Part shown: one piece after another, positions 44,828 through 54,354 of the stretch
How the letters are laid out: the number at the start of each line of letters is the position of its first letter
Numbering within the stretch: position 1 is the stretch's first letter
Assembly: GCF_014358015.1 (NCBI RefSeq)
Contig: NZ_JACONV010000015.1
Coordinates: 1-64,000, forward strand
Direction: 5' to 3'
DNA length: 64,000 nt
From: Pseudomonas triticifolii
GTDB taxonomy: Bacteria > Pseudomonadota > Gammaproteobacteria > Pseudomonadales > Pseudomonadaceae
Notes under the pieces: model-generated
Databases searched by the model: none
The model's input: the letters and a program-made list of their open reading frames with translations, nothing else
Told to the model about the DNA's origin: nothing
Translations under genes and position numbers: made by a program

Positions 44828-47800
44828 TCAGTGAACCCAGGTTTGAACATCCGTTGCGACCAGCAGCTGGACGTTACCATCGTTGAACACGTTGTAGCTC
44901 GCGCCATCGACTGTAGCAGTACCACCTGCGTGCCACTCGCCGCTCGCACCATTGATGTTGACCGTGTCGTTGTGGTCACCGTTGATGATCATCTGCACCG
45001 GTGCGGCTGCACCGTTGGCCACATCCACTTGAACGGCCTTGCCCAGTTCCGCTACCGACTGAGCGTCGACGGTCAGGGTGCTGGCCTTGCCGCCATCGGC
45101 TGCCAGATCAATGTTGCCCAGAGTATGAGCACCAATGGACTGCGGATCGAGCTTGGTCAGGTCGATGGACTGATCACCGTTTGCGTCAGTGCGGAACCAC
45201 ACGTCGGCAACGGTATGTGTCTGGCCATCGCTGGTTTCGAAAGTGCTCTGCAGACCCAACAGGTTGCCGTGGTTGAGTTCGGCAATCTTGGCAACATCGA
45301 GGTTGAACTGGGTGATGCCCAGATCTTTCAGGCTGTGCAGCTCGCCTTTCTCGCTGATGCCATCGTTGTTGGTATCGACCCACACCTGCAGCGCTGCAAA
45401 GAGTTGGTCAGCCCCGTTGACGACGCCGTCATGGTTGCTGTCCAGGCTCTTGAGTGCTTCGAAACCGTCTTTGGCCAACGAACCGTCCGCCAGGCGGAAG
45501 GCACTGCCGAACAGCTCGGAACCGTTGTTGATCTGACCGTCGCCGTTCAGGTCGATGGAAAGCAGACCGTCGCCGCCAGCCGTCCAGCCAGTCGTTTCCT
45601 TATGGCCATCGGCATTCAGGTCGAACTTGGTGCCTGCCGACAGATGCGTGGTGTGCACGCCATCGCCATTGAGGTCCAGGACCAGCGGCGTGGACAGTGC
45701 CAGCGCATCGATCTGCGTAGCCGTCATCGCCTGAAGCTGCGATGAGGTGAAGGCATCGACCTGAGTCATGCTCAGGTGCGACAGCTGAGCCGTCGTCAGC
45801 GCAGCCGCTTGAGCAGTGGTCAAGGCCGCAACCTGCGCCGTGGTCAGTGCCGCAAAGTCTGCGGTTTCGATGGCCACAACCTGAGCGGTGGTCAAGGCCG
45901 CCACGTCTGCGGTGCCCAGCGCGACGATCTGAGTCGCTTTAAGCGCCACGATCTGAGCGGTGGTCAGCGCCGCCACTTGAGCGGTGGTCAAGGCAGCAAC
46001 CTGAGCGGTGGTCAGCGCGCTGAAGTCAGCGGTTTCCATGGCCGCTACTTGCGTAGTGGTCAGCGCAGCGATTTGTGTCGGCTTCAACGCCACCACTTGA
46101 GCACTGCTCAGGGCAACGATGTGAGCCGTGGTCAGCGCAGCGACATCGGCGGTTTCCATCGCAGCGATCTGAGTCACTTTCAGGGCAGCCACTTGACCTG
46201 TGGTCAGCGCAGCGACCTGAGCGGTGGTCAGGGCAACGATGTCAGCGGTGGTCAGGGAGCCGATATCAGCGGTTTCCATGGCCGCCACTTGCGTGGTGGT
46301 CAGGGCAGCCACTTGAGCGGTGGTCAGCGATGCCGCTTGTGCCGTGGTCAGGGCCACGATCTGGGCTGTGGTCAACGCAGCGGCCTGAGCCGTGGTCAAT
46401 GCAGCAACACCGGCAGTGGTCAGCGCAGCGATATCAGCGACTTCCATGGCCGCCACTTGCGTGGTGGTCAAGGCTGCGACTTGCGTCGGTTTCAGCGCTG
46501 CAACCTGAGCGGTGGTCAAGGCTACGACCTGAGCTGTGGTCAGCGCCGCAACATCAGCGGTTTCCAGCGCAGCGATCTGGGTGACTTTCAGCGCAGCCAC
46601 TTGTGCGGTAGTCAGGGCAGCGACCTGAGCGGTGGTCAAGGCAACAACACCCGCCGTAGTCAGCGCACCGATATCGGCGGTTTCCATGGCCGCCACTTGC
46701 GTGGTGGTCAGGGCGGCAACCTGAGCCGTGGTCAGCGCAGCGACTTGAGCGGTGGTCAGCGCCACAACCTGAGCGGTGGTCAATGCAGCCGCCTGAGCGG
46801 TGGTCAGGGCAGCCACCGAAGTAACCGGCAGCGCAGCAACATCAGCCGTTTCCAGCGCGGCAACTTGAGCGGTGCTCAGCGCAGCGACCTGGGTGGTTTT
46901 CAGGGCAGCGACCTGAGCAGTCGTCAAGGCCACAACCTGAGCGGTGGTCAGAGCCGCCACTTCAGCGGTGGTCAGGGCAGCAACCTGCAGAGCCGTCAGA
47001 CCCGGGATCTGGGTCACGGTCAGCGCAGCCACTTGAGCAGTGGTCAGGGCAGCGACAGCCGCCGTCGTCAGTGCAGCCAGATCAGCGTTTTGCAGCGCAG
47101 CGATCTGAGTGGTGGTCATCGCAGCCACTTGGGTCGGCTTGAGTGCAGCCGCCTGAGCGGTGGTCAGCGCCACGATCTGATCGGTGGTCAGGGCAGCAAC
47201 GTCAGCGGTCTCCAGCGCAGCGATCTGGGTGACTTTCAGCGCAGCCACTTGTGCGGTGGTCAGGGCAGCGACCTGAGCCGTGGTCAAGGCCACAACACCG
47301 GCAGTGGTCAGGGAACCGATATCAGCGGTTTCCATGGCCGCCACTTGTGTGGTGGTCAGGGCAGCGACTTGCGCGGTCGTCAGCGCAGCGACTTGAGCGG
47401 TGGTCAGTGCCACAACCTGAGCGGTGGTCAATGCAGCCGCCTGAGCGGTGGTCAGGGCAGCAACCGAAGCAACCGGCAGCGCAGCCACGTCAGCAACTTC
47501 CAGAGCAGCGACCTGAGCCGTGGTCAACGCAGCAATTTGAGTCGGCTTCAGTGCAGCGACTTGAGCAGTTGTCAGCGCAACCACTTGAGCGGTGGTCAGT
47601 GCCGCGACATCAGCGGTTTCCAGCGCCGCGATCTGGGCGACTTTCAGCGCCGCAACCTGAGCAGTCGTCAGGGCAGCGACCTGAGCGGTGGTCAGAGCCA
47701 CAACACCGGCAGTGGTCAGCGCACCGATATCAGCGGTTTCCATGGCCGCCACTTGTGTGGTGGTCAGGGCAGCAACCTGTGCAGTGGTCAGCGCAGCGAC

Positions 47801-50800
47801 TTGAGCAGTGGTCAGCGCAACCACTTGTGCGGTGGTCAACGCAGCCGCCTGAGCCGTAGTCAGGGCAGCAACCGAAGTAACCGGCAGCGCAGCGACATCA
47901 GCCGTTTCCAGCGCGGCAACTTGAGCGGTGCTCAGCGCAGCGATCTGGGTGGTTTTCAGGGCAGCGACCTGGGCGGTCGTCAAGGCCACAACCTGAGCGG
48001 TGGTCAAGGCCGCCACTTCAGCGGTGGTCAGCGCAGCGACTTGCAGAGCCGTCAGACCCGGGATCTGGGTGACGGTCAGCGCAGCCACTTGAGCAGTGGT
48101 CAGAGCAGCAACAGCCGCCGTCGTCAGGGCAGCCAGATCAGCGTTTTCCAGCGCAGCGATCTGAGTGGTGGTCATCGCCGCCACTTGGGTCGGCTTGAGT
48201 GCAGCCGCCTGAGCAGTGGTCAGCGCAACCACTTGAGCGGTGGTCAGTGCCGCGACATCAGCGGTTTCCAGCGCCGCGATCTGGGCGACTTTCAGGGCAG
48301 CGACCTGAGCAGTCGTCAGGGCAGCGACCTGAGCGGTGGTCAGTGCCACAACACCGGCGGTGGTCAGGGAACCGATATCAGCGGTTTCCATGGCTGCCAC
48401 TTGTGTGGTGGTCAGGGCAGCCACTTGAGCGGTGGTCAGCGCGGCGACTTGAGCGGTGGTCAGTGCCACAACCTGAGCGGTGGTCAACGCAGCCGCCTGA
48501 GCGGTGGTCAGGGCAGCAATGGAGGCGACTGGCAGCGCAGCCACATCAGCGTTTTCCAGGGCAGCAACCTGAGTGGTGGTCAGGGCAGCAACCTGAGCCG
48601 GCTTCAGTGCAGCGACTTGAGCGGTCGTCAAAGCAACCACTTGAGCGGTCGTCAGCGCCGCCACTTCAGCAGTGGTCAGGGCTGCGACTTGCAGAGCCGT
48701 CAGACCCGGGATTTGAGTAACGGTCAGCGCAGCAACCTGAGCGGTAGTCAGGGCAGCGACAGCCGCCGTGGTCAGAGCAGCCAGATCAGCGTTTTGCAGC
48801 GCAGCGATCTGAGTGGTGGTCATCGCCGCCACTTGGGTCGGCTTGAGTGCCGCCACCTGAGCGGTGGTCAGCGCCACGACCTGGTCTGTTGTCAAGGCCG
48901 CAACGTCAGCGGTTTCCAGCGCAGCAACCTGGGCGACTTTCAGCGCAGCAACCTGAGCAGTCGTCAGGGCCGCGACCTGAGCGGTGGTCAGAGCCACAAC
49001 ACCGGCGGTGGTCAGGGAACCAATATCAGCGGTTTCCATGGCCGCCACTTGCGTGGTGGTCAGGGCAGCCACCTGGGCAGTGGTCAGCGCAGCGACTTGA
49101 GCCGTGGTCAGCGCCACAACCTGTGCGGTGGTCAAGGCAGCCGTCTGAGCGGTGGTCAGGGCAGCCACCGAAGCAACCGGCAGGGCGGCCACGTCAGCAA
49201 CTTCCAGAGCAGCGACCTGAGCCGTGGTCAACGCAGCAATTTGAGTCGGCTTCAGGGCAGCGACTTGAGCGGTGGTCAGCGCAACCACTTGAGTGGTGGT
49301 CAGTGCCGCGACATCAGCGGTTTCCAGCGCCGCGATCTGGGCGACTTTCAGGGCAGCGACCTGAGCAGTCGTCAGGGCAGCGACCTGAGCGGTGGTCAAG
49401 GCCACAACACCGGCAGTGGTCAGCGCACCGATATCAGCGGTTTCCATGGCCGCCACTTGTGTGGTGGTCAGGGCAGCGACCTGCGCGGTCGTCAGCGCGG
49501 CGACTTGAGCAGTGGTCAGCGCAACCACTTGAGCGGTGGTCAACGCAGCCGCCTGAGCGGTGGTCAGGGCAGCAATGGAGGCGACTGGCAGCGCAGCCAC
49601 ATCAGCGTTTTCCAGGGCAGCAACCTGAGTAGTGGTCAGGGCAGCAATCTGAGCCGGTTTCAGTGCAGCAACCTGAGCGGTGGTCAGCGCAACCACTTGA
49701 GCGGTGGTCAGCGCCGCCACTTCAGCAGTAGTCAGGGCAGCGACTTGCAGAGCCGTCAGCCCCGGGATTTGAGTAACGGTCAGCGCAGCAACCTGAGCAG
49801 TAGTCAGGGCAGCGACAGCCGCCGTGGTCAGGGCAGCCAGATCGGCGTTTTGCAGCGCCGCGATCTGAGTGGTGGTCATCGCCGCCACTTGGGTCGGTTT
49901 GAGTGCTGCCACCTGAGCGGTGGTCAGCGCAACGACCTGGTCGGTGGTCAAGGCCGCAACGTCAGCGGTTTCCAGCGCCGCGATCTGGGCGACTTTCAGG
50001 GCAGCGACCTGAGCAGTCGTCAGGGCAGCGACTTGAGCGGTGGTCAAGGCCACAACACCGGCAGTGGTCAGCGCACCGATATCAGCGGTTTCCATGGCCG
50101 CCACTTGTGTGGTGGTCAGAGCAGCAACCTGTGCGGTCGTCAGCGCAGCCACTTGCGCAGTGGTCAGCGCAACAACTTGTGCGGTGGTCAACGCAGCCGC
50201 CTGAGCGGTGGTCAGGGCAGCCACCGAAGCAACCGGCAGCGCGGCCACGTCAGCAACTTCCAGAGCAGCGACCTGAGCCGTGGTCAACGCAGCAATTTGA
50301 GTCGGCTTCAGGGCAGCGACTTGAGCCGTGGTCAGCGCAACCACTTGGGCGGTCGTCAGTGCCGCGACATCAGCGGTTTCCAGCGCCGCGATCTGGGCGA
50401 CTTTCAGGGCAGCGACTTGAGCGGTGGTCAGGGCAGCGACCTGTGCAGTCGTCAGCGCCACGATGCCAGCCGTGGTCAGGGAACCGATATCTGCAGTCTG
50501 CATCGCCGCCACTTGTGTGGTGGTCAGGGCAGCTACCTGCGCGGTGGTCAGCGCAGCGACTTGAGCGGTGGTCAGGGCCACAACCTGGTCAGTCGTCAAC
50601 GCGACGGCCTGGGCAGTGGTCAGGGCGGCAATGGAGGCGACTGGCAGGGCAGCCACATCAGCGGTTTCCAGGGCAGCGACCTGGGCGGTGGTCAGGGCAG
50701 CAATCTGAGCCGGCTTCAGTGCAGCGACTTGAGCGGTCGTCAAAGCAACCACTTGAGCGGTCGTCAGCGCCGCCACTTCAGCGGTGGTCAAGGCGGCGAC

Positions 50801-51601
50801 TTGCAGCGCGGTCAGGCCAGGGATCTGGGCAACGGTCAGCGCCGCCACCTGAGCGGTGGTCAGGGCAACAATGGAGGCCGTGGTCAAGGCAGCCAGGTCA
50901 GCGTTTTGCAGTGCAGCCACTTGCGTGGTGGTCAAGGCCGCCACTTGGGTCGGCTTCAGCGCAGCGGCCTGAGCGGTGGTCAGCGCCACGACCTGAGCAG
51001 TGGTCAGCGCAGCGACATCGGCGGTTTCCAGTGCAGCAATCTGAGTCACTTTCAGCGCAGCGACCTGGGCGGTGGTCAGTGCCGCGACCTGAGCCGTGGT
51101 CAGGGCCACAACGCCAGCCGTGGTCAGGGAACCGATATCAGCGGTTTCCATGGCCGCCACTTGTGTGGTGGTCAGGGCAGCGACCTGCGCGGTTGTCAGC
51201 GCAGCGACTTGAGCGGTGGTCAGTGCCACAACCTGGGCGGTGGTCAACGCAGCCGCCTGAGCGGTGGTCAGGGCAGCAAGAGAGGCGACCGGCAAGGCGG
51301 CAACGTCAGCAACTTCCAGAGCAGCGACCTGAGCAGTGGTCAGTGCAGCAATCTGGGTGGTTTTCAGGGCAGCGACCTGGGCGGTCGTCAAGGCCACGAC
51401 CTGGTCGGTCGTCAGCGCCGGCAATTGTGTGTTCGAAAGAACGGCAATGTTGGCCTTGGTGATGACTGCAATCTGGGCGGTCGTCAGGGCCACGGCTTGG
51501 GCCGTGCTCAGTGCGGCGATATCGGCAGTTTCCAACCCGGCTATGGTTGCGGTGCTCAAGGCGGCAATTTGCGCGGTGGTCAACGAAGAAATAAAACTCA
51601 T
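44828..51601 (-). CDS. Giant octapeptide-repeat adhesin with FrpC-like calcium-binding C-terminus (2257 residues)
   Basis: After a short start (MSFISSLTTAQIAALS) the protein consists, to about residue 1965, of roughly 245 tandem octapeptides of the form ALTTAQVA. Variants such as ALKPTQIA, AMETADIG, ALEVADVA and ALPVASVA recur in fixed order. The C-terminal part carries acidic loops of the FrpA/FrpC kind: LVLDLNGDGVHT near 1970, DGLLSIDLNGDGQINNGSELFG near 2015, DSNHDGVVNG, DTNNDGISEKGEL and DANGDQSIDL. It ends in a beta-rich tail (VATDVQTWVH). No signal peptide is present; export by the type I system at 38391-42776 fits. The ATG at 51601 has AGGA seven bases upstream; an upstream in-frame start at 51724 lacks this. 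Ser/Thr abundance makes it a good substrate for the adjacent GT41 enzyme. Confidence 0.85.
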   Translation of the reverse strand: MSFISSLTTAQIAALSTATIAGLETADIAALSTAQAVALTTAQIAVITKANIAVLSNTQLPALTTDQVVALTTAQVAALKTTQIAALTTAQVAALEVADVAALPVASLAALTTAQAAALTTAQVVALTTAQVAALTTAQVAALTTTQVAAMETADIGSLTTAGVVALTTAQVAALTTAQVAALKVTQIAALETADVAALTTAQVVALTTAQAAALKPTQVAALTTTQVAALQNADLAALTTASIVALTTAQVAALTVAQIPGLTALQVAALTTAEVAALTTAQVVALTTAQVAALKPAQIAALTTAQVAALETADVAALPVASIAALTTAQAVALTTDQVVALTTAQVAALTTAQVAALTTTQVAAMQTADIGSLTTAGIVALTTAQVAALTTAQVAALKVAQIAALETADVAALTTAQVVALTTAQVAALKPTQIAALTTAQVAALEVADVAALPVASVAALTTAQAAALTTAQVVALTTAQVAALTTAQVAALTTTQVAAMETADIGALTTAGVVALTTAQVAALTTAQVAALKVAQIAALETADVAALTTDQVVALTTAQVAALKPTQVAAMTTTQIAALQNADLAALTTAAVAALTTAQVAALTVTQIPGLTALQVAALTTAEVAALTTAQVVALTTAQVAALKPAQIAALTTTQVAALENADVAALPVASIAALTTAQAAALTTAQVVALTTAQVAALTTAQVAALTTTQVAAMETADIGALTTAGVVALTTAQVAALTTAQVAALKVAQIAALETADVAALTTTQVVALTTAQVAALKPTQIAALTTAQVAALEVADVAALPVASVAALTTAQTAALTTAQVVALTTAQVAALTTAQVAALTTTQVAAMETADIGSLTTAGVVALTTAQVAALTTAQVAALKVAQVAALETADVAALTTDQVVALTTAQVAALKPTQVAAMTTTQIAALQNADLAALTTAAVAALTTAQVAALTVTQIPGLTALQVAALTTAEVAALTTAQVVALTTAQVAALKPAQVAALTTTQVAALENADVAALPVASIAALTTAQAAALTTAQVVALTTAQVAALTTAQVAALTTTQVAAMETADIGSLTTAGVVALTTAQVAALTTAQVAALKVAQIAALETADVAALTTAQVVALTTAQAAALKPTQVAAMTTTQIAALENADLAALTTAAVAALTTAQVAALTVTQIPGLTALQVAALTTAEVAALTTAQVVALTTAQVAALKTTQIAALSTAQVAALETADVAALPVTSVAALTTAQAAALTTAQVVALTTAQVAALTTAQVAALTTTQVAAMETADIGALTTAGVVALTTAQVAALTTAQVAALKVAQIAALETADVAALTTAQVVALTTAQVAALKPTQIAALTTAQVAALEVADVAALPVASVAALTTAQAAALTTAQVVALTTAQVAALTTAQVAALTTTQVAAMETADIGSLTTAGVVALTTAQVAALTTAQVAALKVTQIAALETADVAALTTDQIVALTTAQAAALKPTQVAAMTTTQIAALQNADLAALTTAAVAALTTAQVAALTVTQIPGLTALQVAALTTAEVAALTTAQVVALTTAQVAALKTTQVAALSTAQVAALETADVAALPVTSVAALTTAQAAALTTAQVVALTTAQVAALTTAQVAALTTTQVAAMETADIGALTTAGVVALTTAQVAALTTAQVAALKVTQIAALETADVAALTTAQVVALTTAQVAALKPTQVAALTTTQVAAMEVADIAALTTAGVAALTTAQAAALTTAQIVALTTAQAASLTTAQVAALTTTQVAAMETADIGSLTTADIVALTTAQVAALTTGQVAALKVTQIAAMETADVAALTTAHIVALSSAQVVALKPTQIAALTTTQVAAMETADFSALTTAQVAALTTAQVAALTTAQIVALKATQIVALGTADVAALTTAQVVAIETADFAALTTAQVAALTTAQAAALTTAQLSHLSMTQVDAFTSSQLQAMTATQIDALALSTPLVLDLNGDGVHTTHLSAGTKFDLNADGHKETTGWTAGGDGLLSIDLNGDGQINNGSELFGSAFRLADGSLAKDGFEALKSLDSNHDGVVNGADQLFAALQVWVDTNNDGISEKGELHSLKDLGITQFNLDVAKIAELNHGNLLGLQSTFETSDGQTHTVADVWFRTDANGDQSIDLTKLDPQSIGAHTLGNIDLAADGGKASTLTVDAQSVAELGKAVQVDVANGAAAPVQMIINGDHNDTVNINGASGEWHAGGTATVDGASYNVFNDGNVQLLVATDVQTWVH
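45700..51590. repeat. 24-bp tandem coding repeats with a 1056-bp higher-order period
   Basis: The marker encoding IPGLTALQVAALTTAEV begins its CCCGG motif at 47001, 48057, 48705, 49761 and 50817. The intervals are 1056, 648, 1056 and 1056 bases, that is 44, 27, 44 and 44 octapeptides. One block has therefore lost or never gained 17 units (408 bases). Between markers the order of variant octapeptides is preserved. Confidence 0.9.
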
Positions 51602-52014
51602 ATACGCGTCCTGTTTAAGGTCATTAACCGCGCTGCCAGCGATGTCGCCGTAGCCTAGGGAGTAGGGATTGGTAGCCCACGTGTCATCGTTAGCGACCGA
51701 GCCCACTGAAACATTAAGAACCAATTGTGGTGGCTTTTTGATACATGCAGCTTTTTAGTTATAAAAAAGTCCATCTTTATAGGCCTATCCCTAGCTTTTG
51801 ATATCATATAGCCAGTCATATACTTTTTATGTGACTTTTTTATGCATTTTGATGAGCGGTTAATGCCCACCTCATAACCTTGACCAGACCCGGACTCTTC
51901 ACCTAGTGTGCTTTGAACCTTCCATAGGTCGGCCACACACGTTGTCGGCCATCCGGAACAAGCCATCCCCCCTCCCTGCACTTCAGCGCGAGGGCCTTGA
52001 TCGAGTAATTGATT
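51602..52014. other. AT-rich divergent promoter region of adhesin and methyltransferase
   Basis: No credible gene is seen. About 51720-51860 is markedly AT-rich (TATAAAAAAGTC, ATATCATATAGCC, ATACTTTTTATG), which fits a long leader or a silencer-binding region for the leftward adhesin gene. The region right of 51860 has ordinary composition. Confidence 0.5.
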
Positions 52015-52620
52015 GTGAAAACCTTCCTGCATGTAGGTTGCGGTCCAAAAAGCCAAAGCGGTACGACCAAGGGCTTTGCTTCTTCTGCGCAGTGGAAGGA
52101 GCTGCGTTTCGATATCGATGAAAGCGTGAACCCGGACATCGTCGGCACCATGACGGACATGTCCAGGGTTGCGGACGCGTCGGTGGATGCGCTGTTTTCC
52201 AGTCACAACATCGAGCACCTGTACCCGCATGAAGTGCCTGTCGCACTGGCCGAGTTCAAGCGCGTGCTCAAGCCGGGCGGCTTCGTGGTGATCACGTGCC
52301 CGGACCTGCAGTCAGTGTGTGCCCTGGTCGCAGAGGACAAACTGACCGACGAGGCTTATCTATCGCCGGCTGGCCCTATCGCGCCTATCGACATCCTGTA
52401 CGGCCATCGTCCCGCAATGGCCAACGGCAACGTTTTCATGGCTCACCGTTGCGGTTTTACCAAGAAAGTCCTGACCGGCAGCCTGCAGGCGGCGGGTTTC
52501 GACATGGTGTTGCCTATCCAGCGTGCGCACCCGGCTTATGACCTGTGGGCCATTGCCGCTCTGGCTCCGATTACCGAACAACAGGTCGTGGAAATCGCCA
52601 ACGAGCACTTTCCTTCCTGA
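52015..52620 (+). CDS. Class I SAM-dependent methyltransferase
   Basis: The 201-residue protein opens directly with a SAM-binding motif I variant (FLHVGCGP, residues 4-11). It continues with an acidic motif (RFDIDESVNPDIVG), motif IV-like SSHNIEHLYPHE and VLKPGGFVVITCPD. This is the Methyltransf_11 pattern with the usual EHL/PGG landmarks. The GTG at 52015 is taken as start because the fold begins right there; a TTG six bases upstream is possible. It stands alone, divergent from the giant adhesin gene. Sugars or lipid-linked intermediates are plausible substrates given the neighbourhood, without direct evidence. Confidence 0.8.
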   Translation: MKTFLHVGCGPKSQSGTTKGFASSAQWKELRFDIDESVNPDIVGTMTDMSRVADASVDALFSSHNIEHLYPHEVPVALAEFKRVLKPGGFVVITCPDLQSVCALVAEDKLTDEAYLSPAGPIAPIDILYGHRPAMANGNVFMAHRCGFTKKVLTGSLQAAGFDMVLPIQRAHPAYDLWAIAALAPITEQQVVEIANEHFPS

Positions 52621-52827
52621 TCCTCGCTGACGGAATTTCCTGACCCGTCACACGGCCGTTAAAGACGAGCGAACACGCCCTCGCTCGTCGCCTCTCCTCA
52701 AGCGTATTCAACTATCAATTTCGGCAATGATGAGTACCACTCGCATTGACTTCTTAATAAAATCCAGCGGCGTAGCATGACCTCCATACCGAACTGATCC
52801 CCACAACTTCGATCTGGAGCAATAACC

Positions 52828-53175
52828 ATGAACACTTCAAAACTGATTGTTGGCCTGGCTTTTTCTGTATTGGCTTCCAGCGCTTTTGCCCTTCCAACGG
52901 CTGAAAACCATGCACCGCTGACTCACTCCGTCATTGCGGCTGACGGTGCTGATCGCGTCGGTGCAAACCGTGTCGCGGCTGATGGTGCCGATCGCGTCGG
53001 TGCTAACCGTGTTGCGGCTGATGGTGCTGATCGTGTCGGTGCAAACCGTGTCGCGGCTGATGGCGCTGATCGTGTCGGTGCAAACCGTGTCGCGGCTGAT
53101 GGTGCCGATCGTGTCGGTGCTAACCGTGTTGCGGCTGATGGTGCCGATCGCGTCGGTGCAAACCGTCTGGGATAA
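52828..53175 (+). CDS. Exported protein of six tandem 13-residue repeats
   Basis: The 115-residue protein has a clear signal peptide (MNTSKLIVGLAFSVLASSAFA, cut before LPTAEN), a 14-residue spacer, then six copies of VAADGADRVGANR (the first begins with Ile) and a final LG. The mature part is small, hydrophilic, rich in Ala, Asp, Gly, Arg and Asn, and lacks cysteine. The DNA repeat is 39 bases. Similar repeat proteins are known to me from other pseudomonads without a proven role. Each unit ends in Arg, so a trypsin-like protease could release identical peptides; that is speculation. A perfect nine-pair hairpin follows the stop codon at 53195-53218. Confidence 0.85.
   Translation: MNTSKLIVGLAFSVLASSAFALPTAENHAPLTHSVIAADGADRVGANRVAADGADRVGANRVAADGADRVGANRVAADGADRVGANRVAADGADRVGANRVAADGADRVGANRLG
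52935..53168 (+). repeat. 39-bp tandem repeats within the exported repeat protein gene
   Basis: Six near-identical 39-base units encode the 13-residue peptide. Silent differences (GATCGC/GATCGT, GGTGCA/GGTGCT) alternate between units. This suggests recent expansion while the amino-acid sequence was kept constant. Confidence 0.88.
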
Positions 53176-53491
53176 AACCTGATGCTCTCATTGCCAGGCC
53201 CGGTATTCGCCGGGCCTGATGGTTGAAGACTGAATGCATAACAAGCGTCTCTTTTCTTAATACCCTTTTATTGTCACCTTACACTCTGCGTACATGCGTA
53301 CCCGGTATCTCATCGTAAGAACAGCGACGAATGGACACGGGGTTAACGACTACGGGTTTACCGCCAGGTGAGTGCTGAAAAAGTTCGCGACGCCCCGGCA
53401 CTTCATACCGCAATGAATAATAAGATCAGCCCTGATCGCCATGAGTGTCATGAAAAAAACCACAGGCGGCTATCAACGTTTCAAGGTGTGC
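53176..53491 (+). terminator. Intergenic stretch with hairpin at 53195-53218
   Basis: CAGGCCCGG and CCGGGCCTG form a nine-pair stem with a six-base loop just after the repeat protein gene. There is no strong T tract. The remaining 270 bases show no gene or repeat that I can support. Confidence 0.5.
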
Positions 53492-54124
53492 TTAATTCCC
53501 GGTCTTCTGTGACAGCCGCTCGACATATTCAGCCACAGCAATGTGGTCAGCCTTTCTTTTTCCCGCGTCGAGAAAGGCCCGAAAGTCATCGCCCACCAAC
53601 AACTGGTCAATGTGCTGTCGAATCCGCTTCTGCATCGAATATGGGACACTCGATGCCGGATGGTGTATCTCGTAGGCGCTTTCGAGCACCTCGACCAATC
53701 GAGTACGAAATTTCTCCAGCCCCCGTCCGCTGACGACCCGTTTGTAGGTGGACAGGAAAAAGGTCTCACCGCGCCCAGGACCACGGCTGGTGACATAGGC
53801 CACTGCGCAAAGTCCCACGCCGCTTCGCTTGCGCCAGTGCACCGCCGTCTGCTCATTGAGCTGAAGCACATCTTCGCGACGCCAGGCATGGCCACTGTGA
53901 ATCAGGTGAATGATGGCCGCATCCAGCGCACGGCGAGTGCCGCCAAAGCGCAGGTCCGTGAAACGGGCATACACCTGAACGGTTTTGTTTTTCAGGACCC
54001 GCACGATCCAGACACGACCTCTGGCCTCACGGGTAATACCGCGTGGAACGCTATAGGTGACAGCATCGACAGTCTTGTCGTAACACCTGAGTGCTGAAAT
54101 ATCGATTTCAGACGGTGTGCTCAT
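53492..54124 (-). CDS. Unknown protein, two AP2-like strand-strand-helix segments
   Basis: The 210-residue soluble protein is not recognised. Two similar stretches can be seen: ITREARGRVWIVRVLKNKTV followed by the helix GGTRRALDAAIIH (residues 30-75), and AVHWRKRSGVGLCAVAYVTS followed by a helix FRTRLVEVLESAYEI (about 95-160). Each has basic residues in the strands and could be a three-stranded sheet plus helix as in AP2-type DNA-binding domains. This is a weak pattern-level suggestion. The ATG at 54124 is preferred to an upstream TTG. It stands alone between the repeat protein and the GT2 gene, on the opposite strand to both. Confidence 0.6.
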   Translation of the reverse strand: MSTPSEIDISALRCYDKTVDAVTYSVPRGITREARGRVWIVRVLKNKTVQVYARFTDLRFGGTRRALDAAIIHLIHSGHAWRREDVLQLNEQTAVHWRKRSGVGLCAVAYVTSRGPGRGETFFLSTYKRVVSGRGLEKFRTRLVEVLESAYEIHHPASSVPYSMQKRIRQHIDQLLVGDDFRAFLDAGKRKADHIAVAEYVERLSQKTGN

Positions 54125-54354
54125 GAGCTTATTCAACGTGAGAAGTTTAAACAGTCACGCTGGAAAGTCGATAATGCGTTACAGCAACGTTATCCTGGCG
54201 TGGTCATAGACAGGGAAACTGTTTCATCTGCGGTACATATAGGACGGTTCGAAAGACGTATTCTTTTTACTTCTGGACCTGCACGATCAACTGTACTTAA
54301 CTGTAGCGCATCAGCAGTGACGGACATTGATACTCTTATAGTCAGGCCCCTGTC

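Noticed and set aside
45776..51658. Open frame of nearly 2000 codons on the plus strand across the octapeptide adhesin gene
   Set aside because: It is the antisense image of a 24-bp repeat that happens to lack stops; composition (Arg, Gly, Ser, Gln rich) is unnatural, no ribosome-binding site or domain is seen, and the minus-strand frame has a start, terminator and calcium-binding domain.
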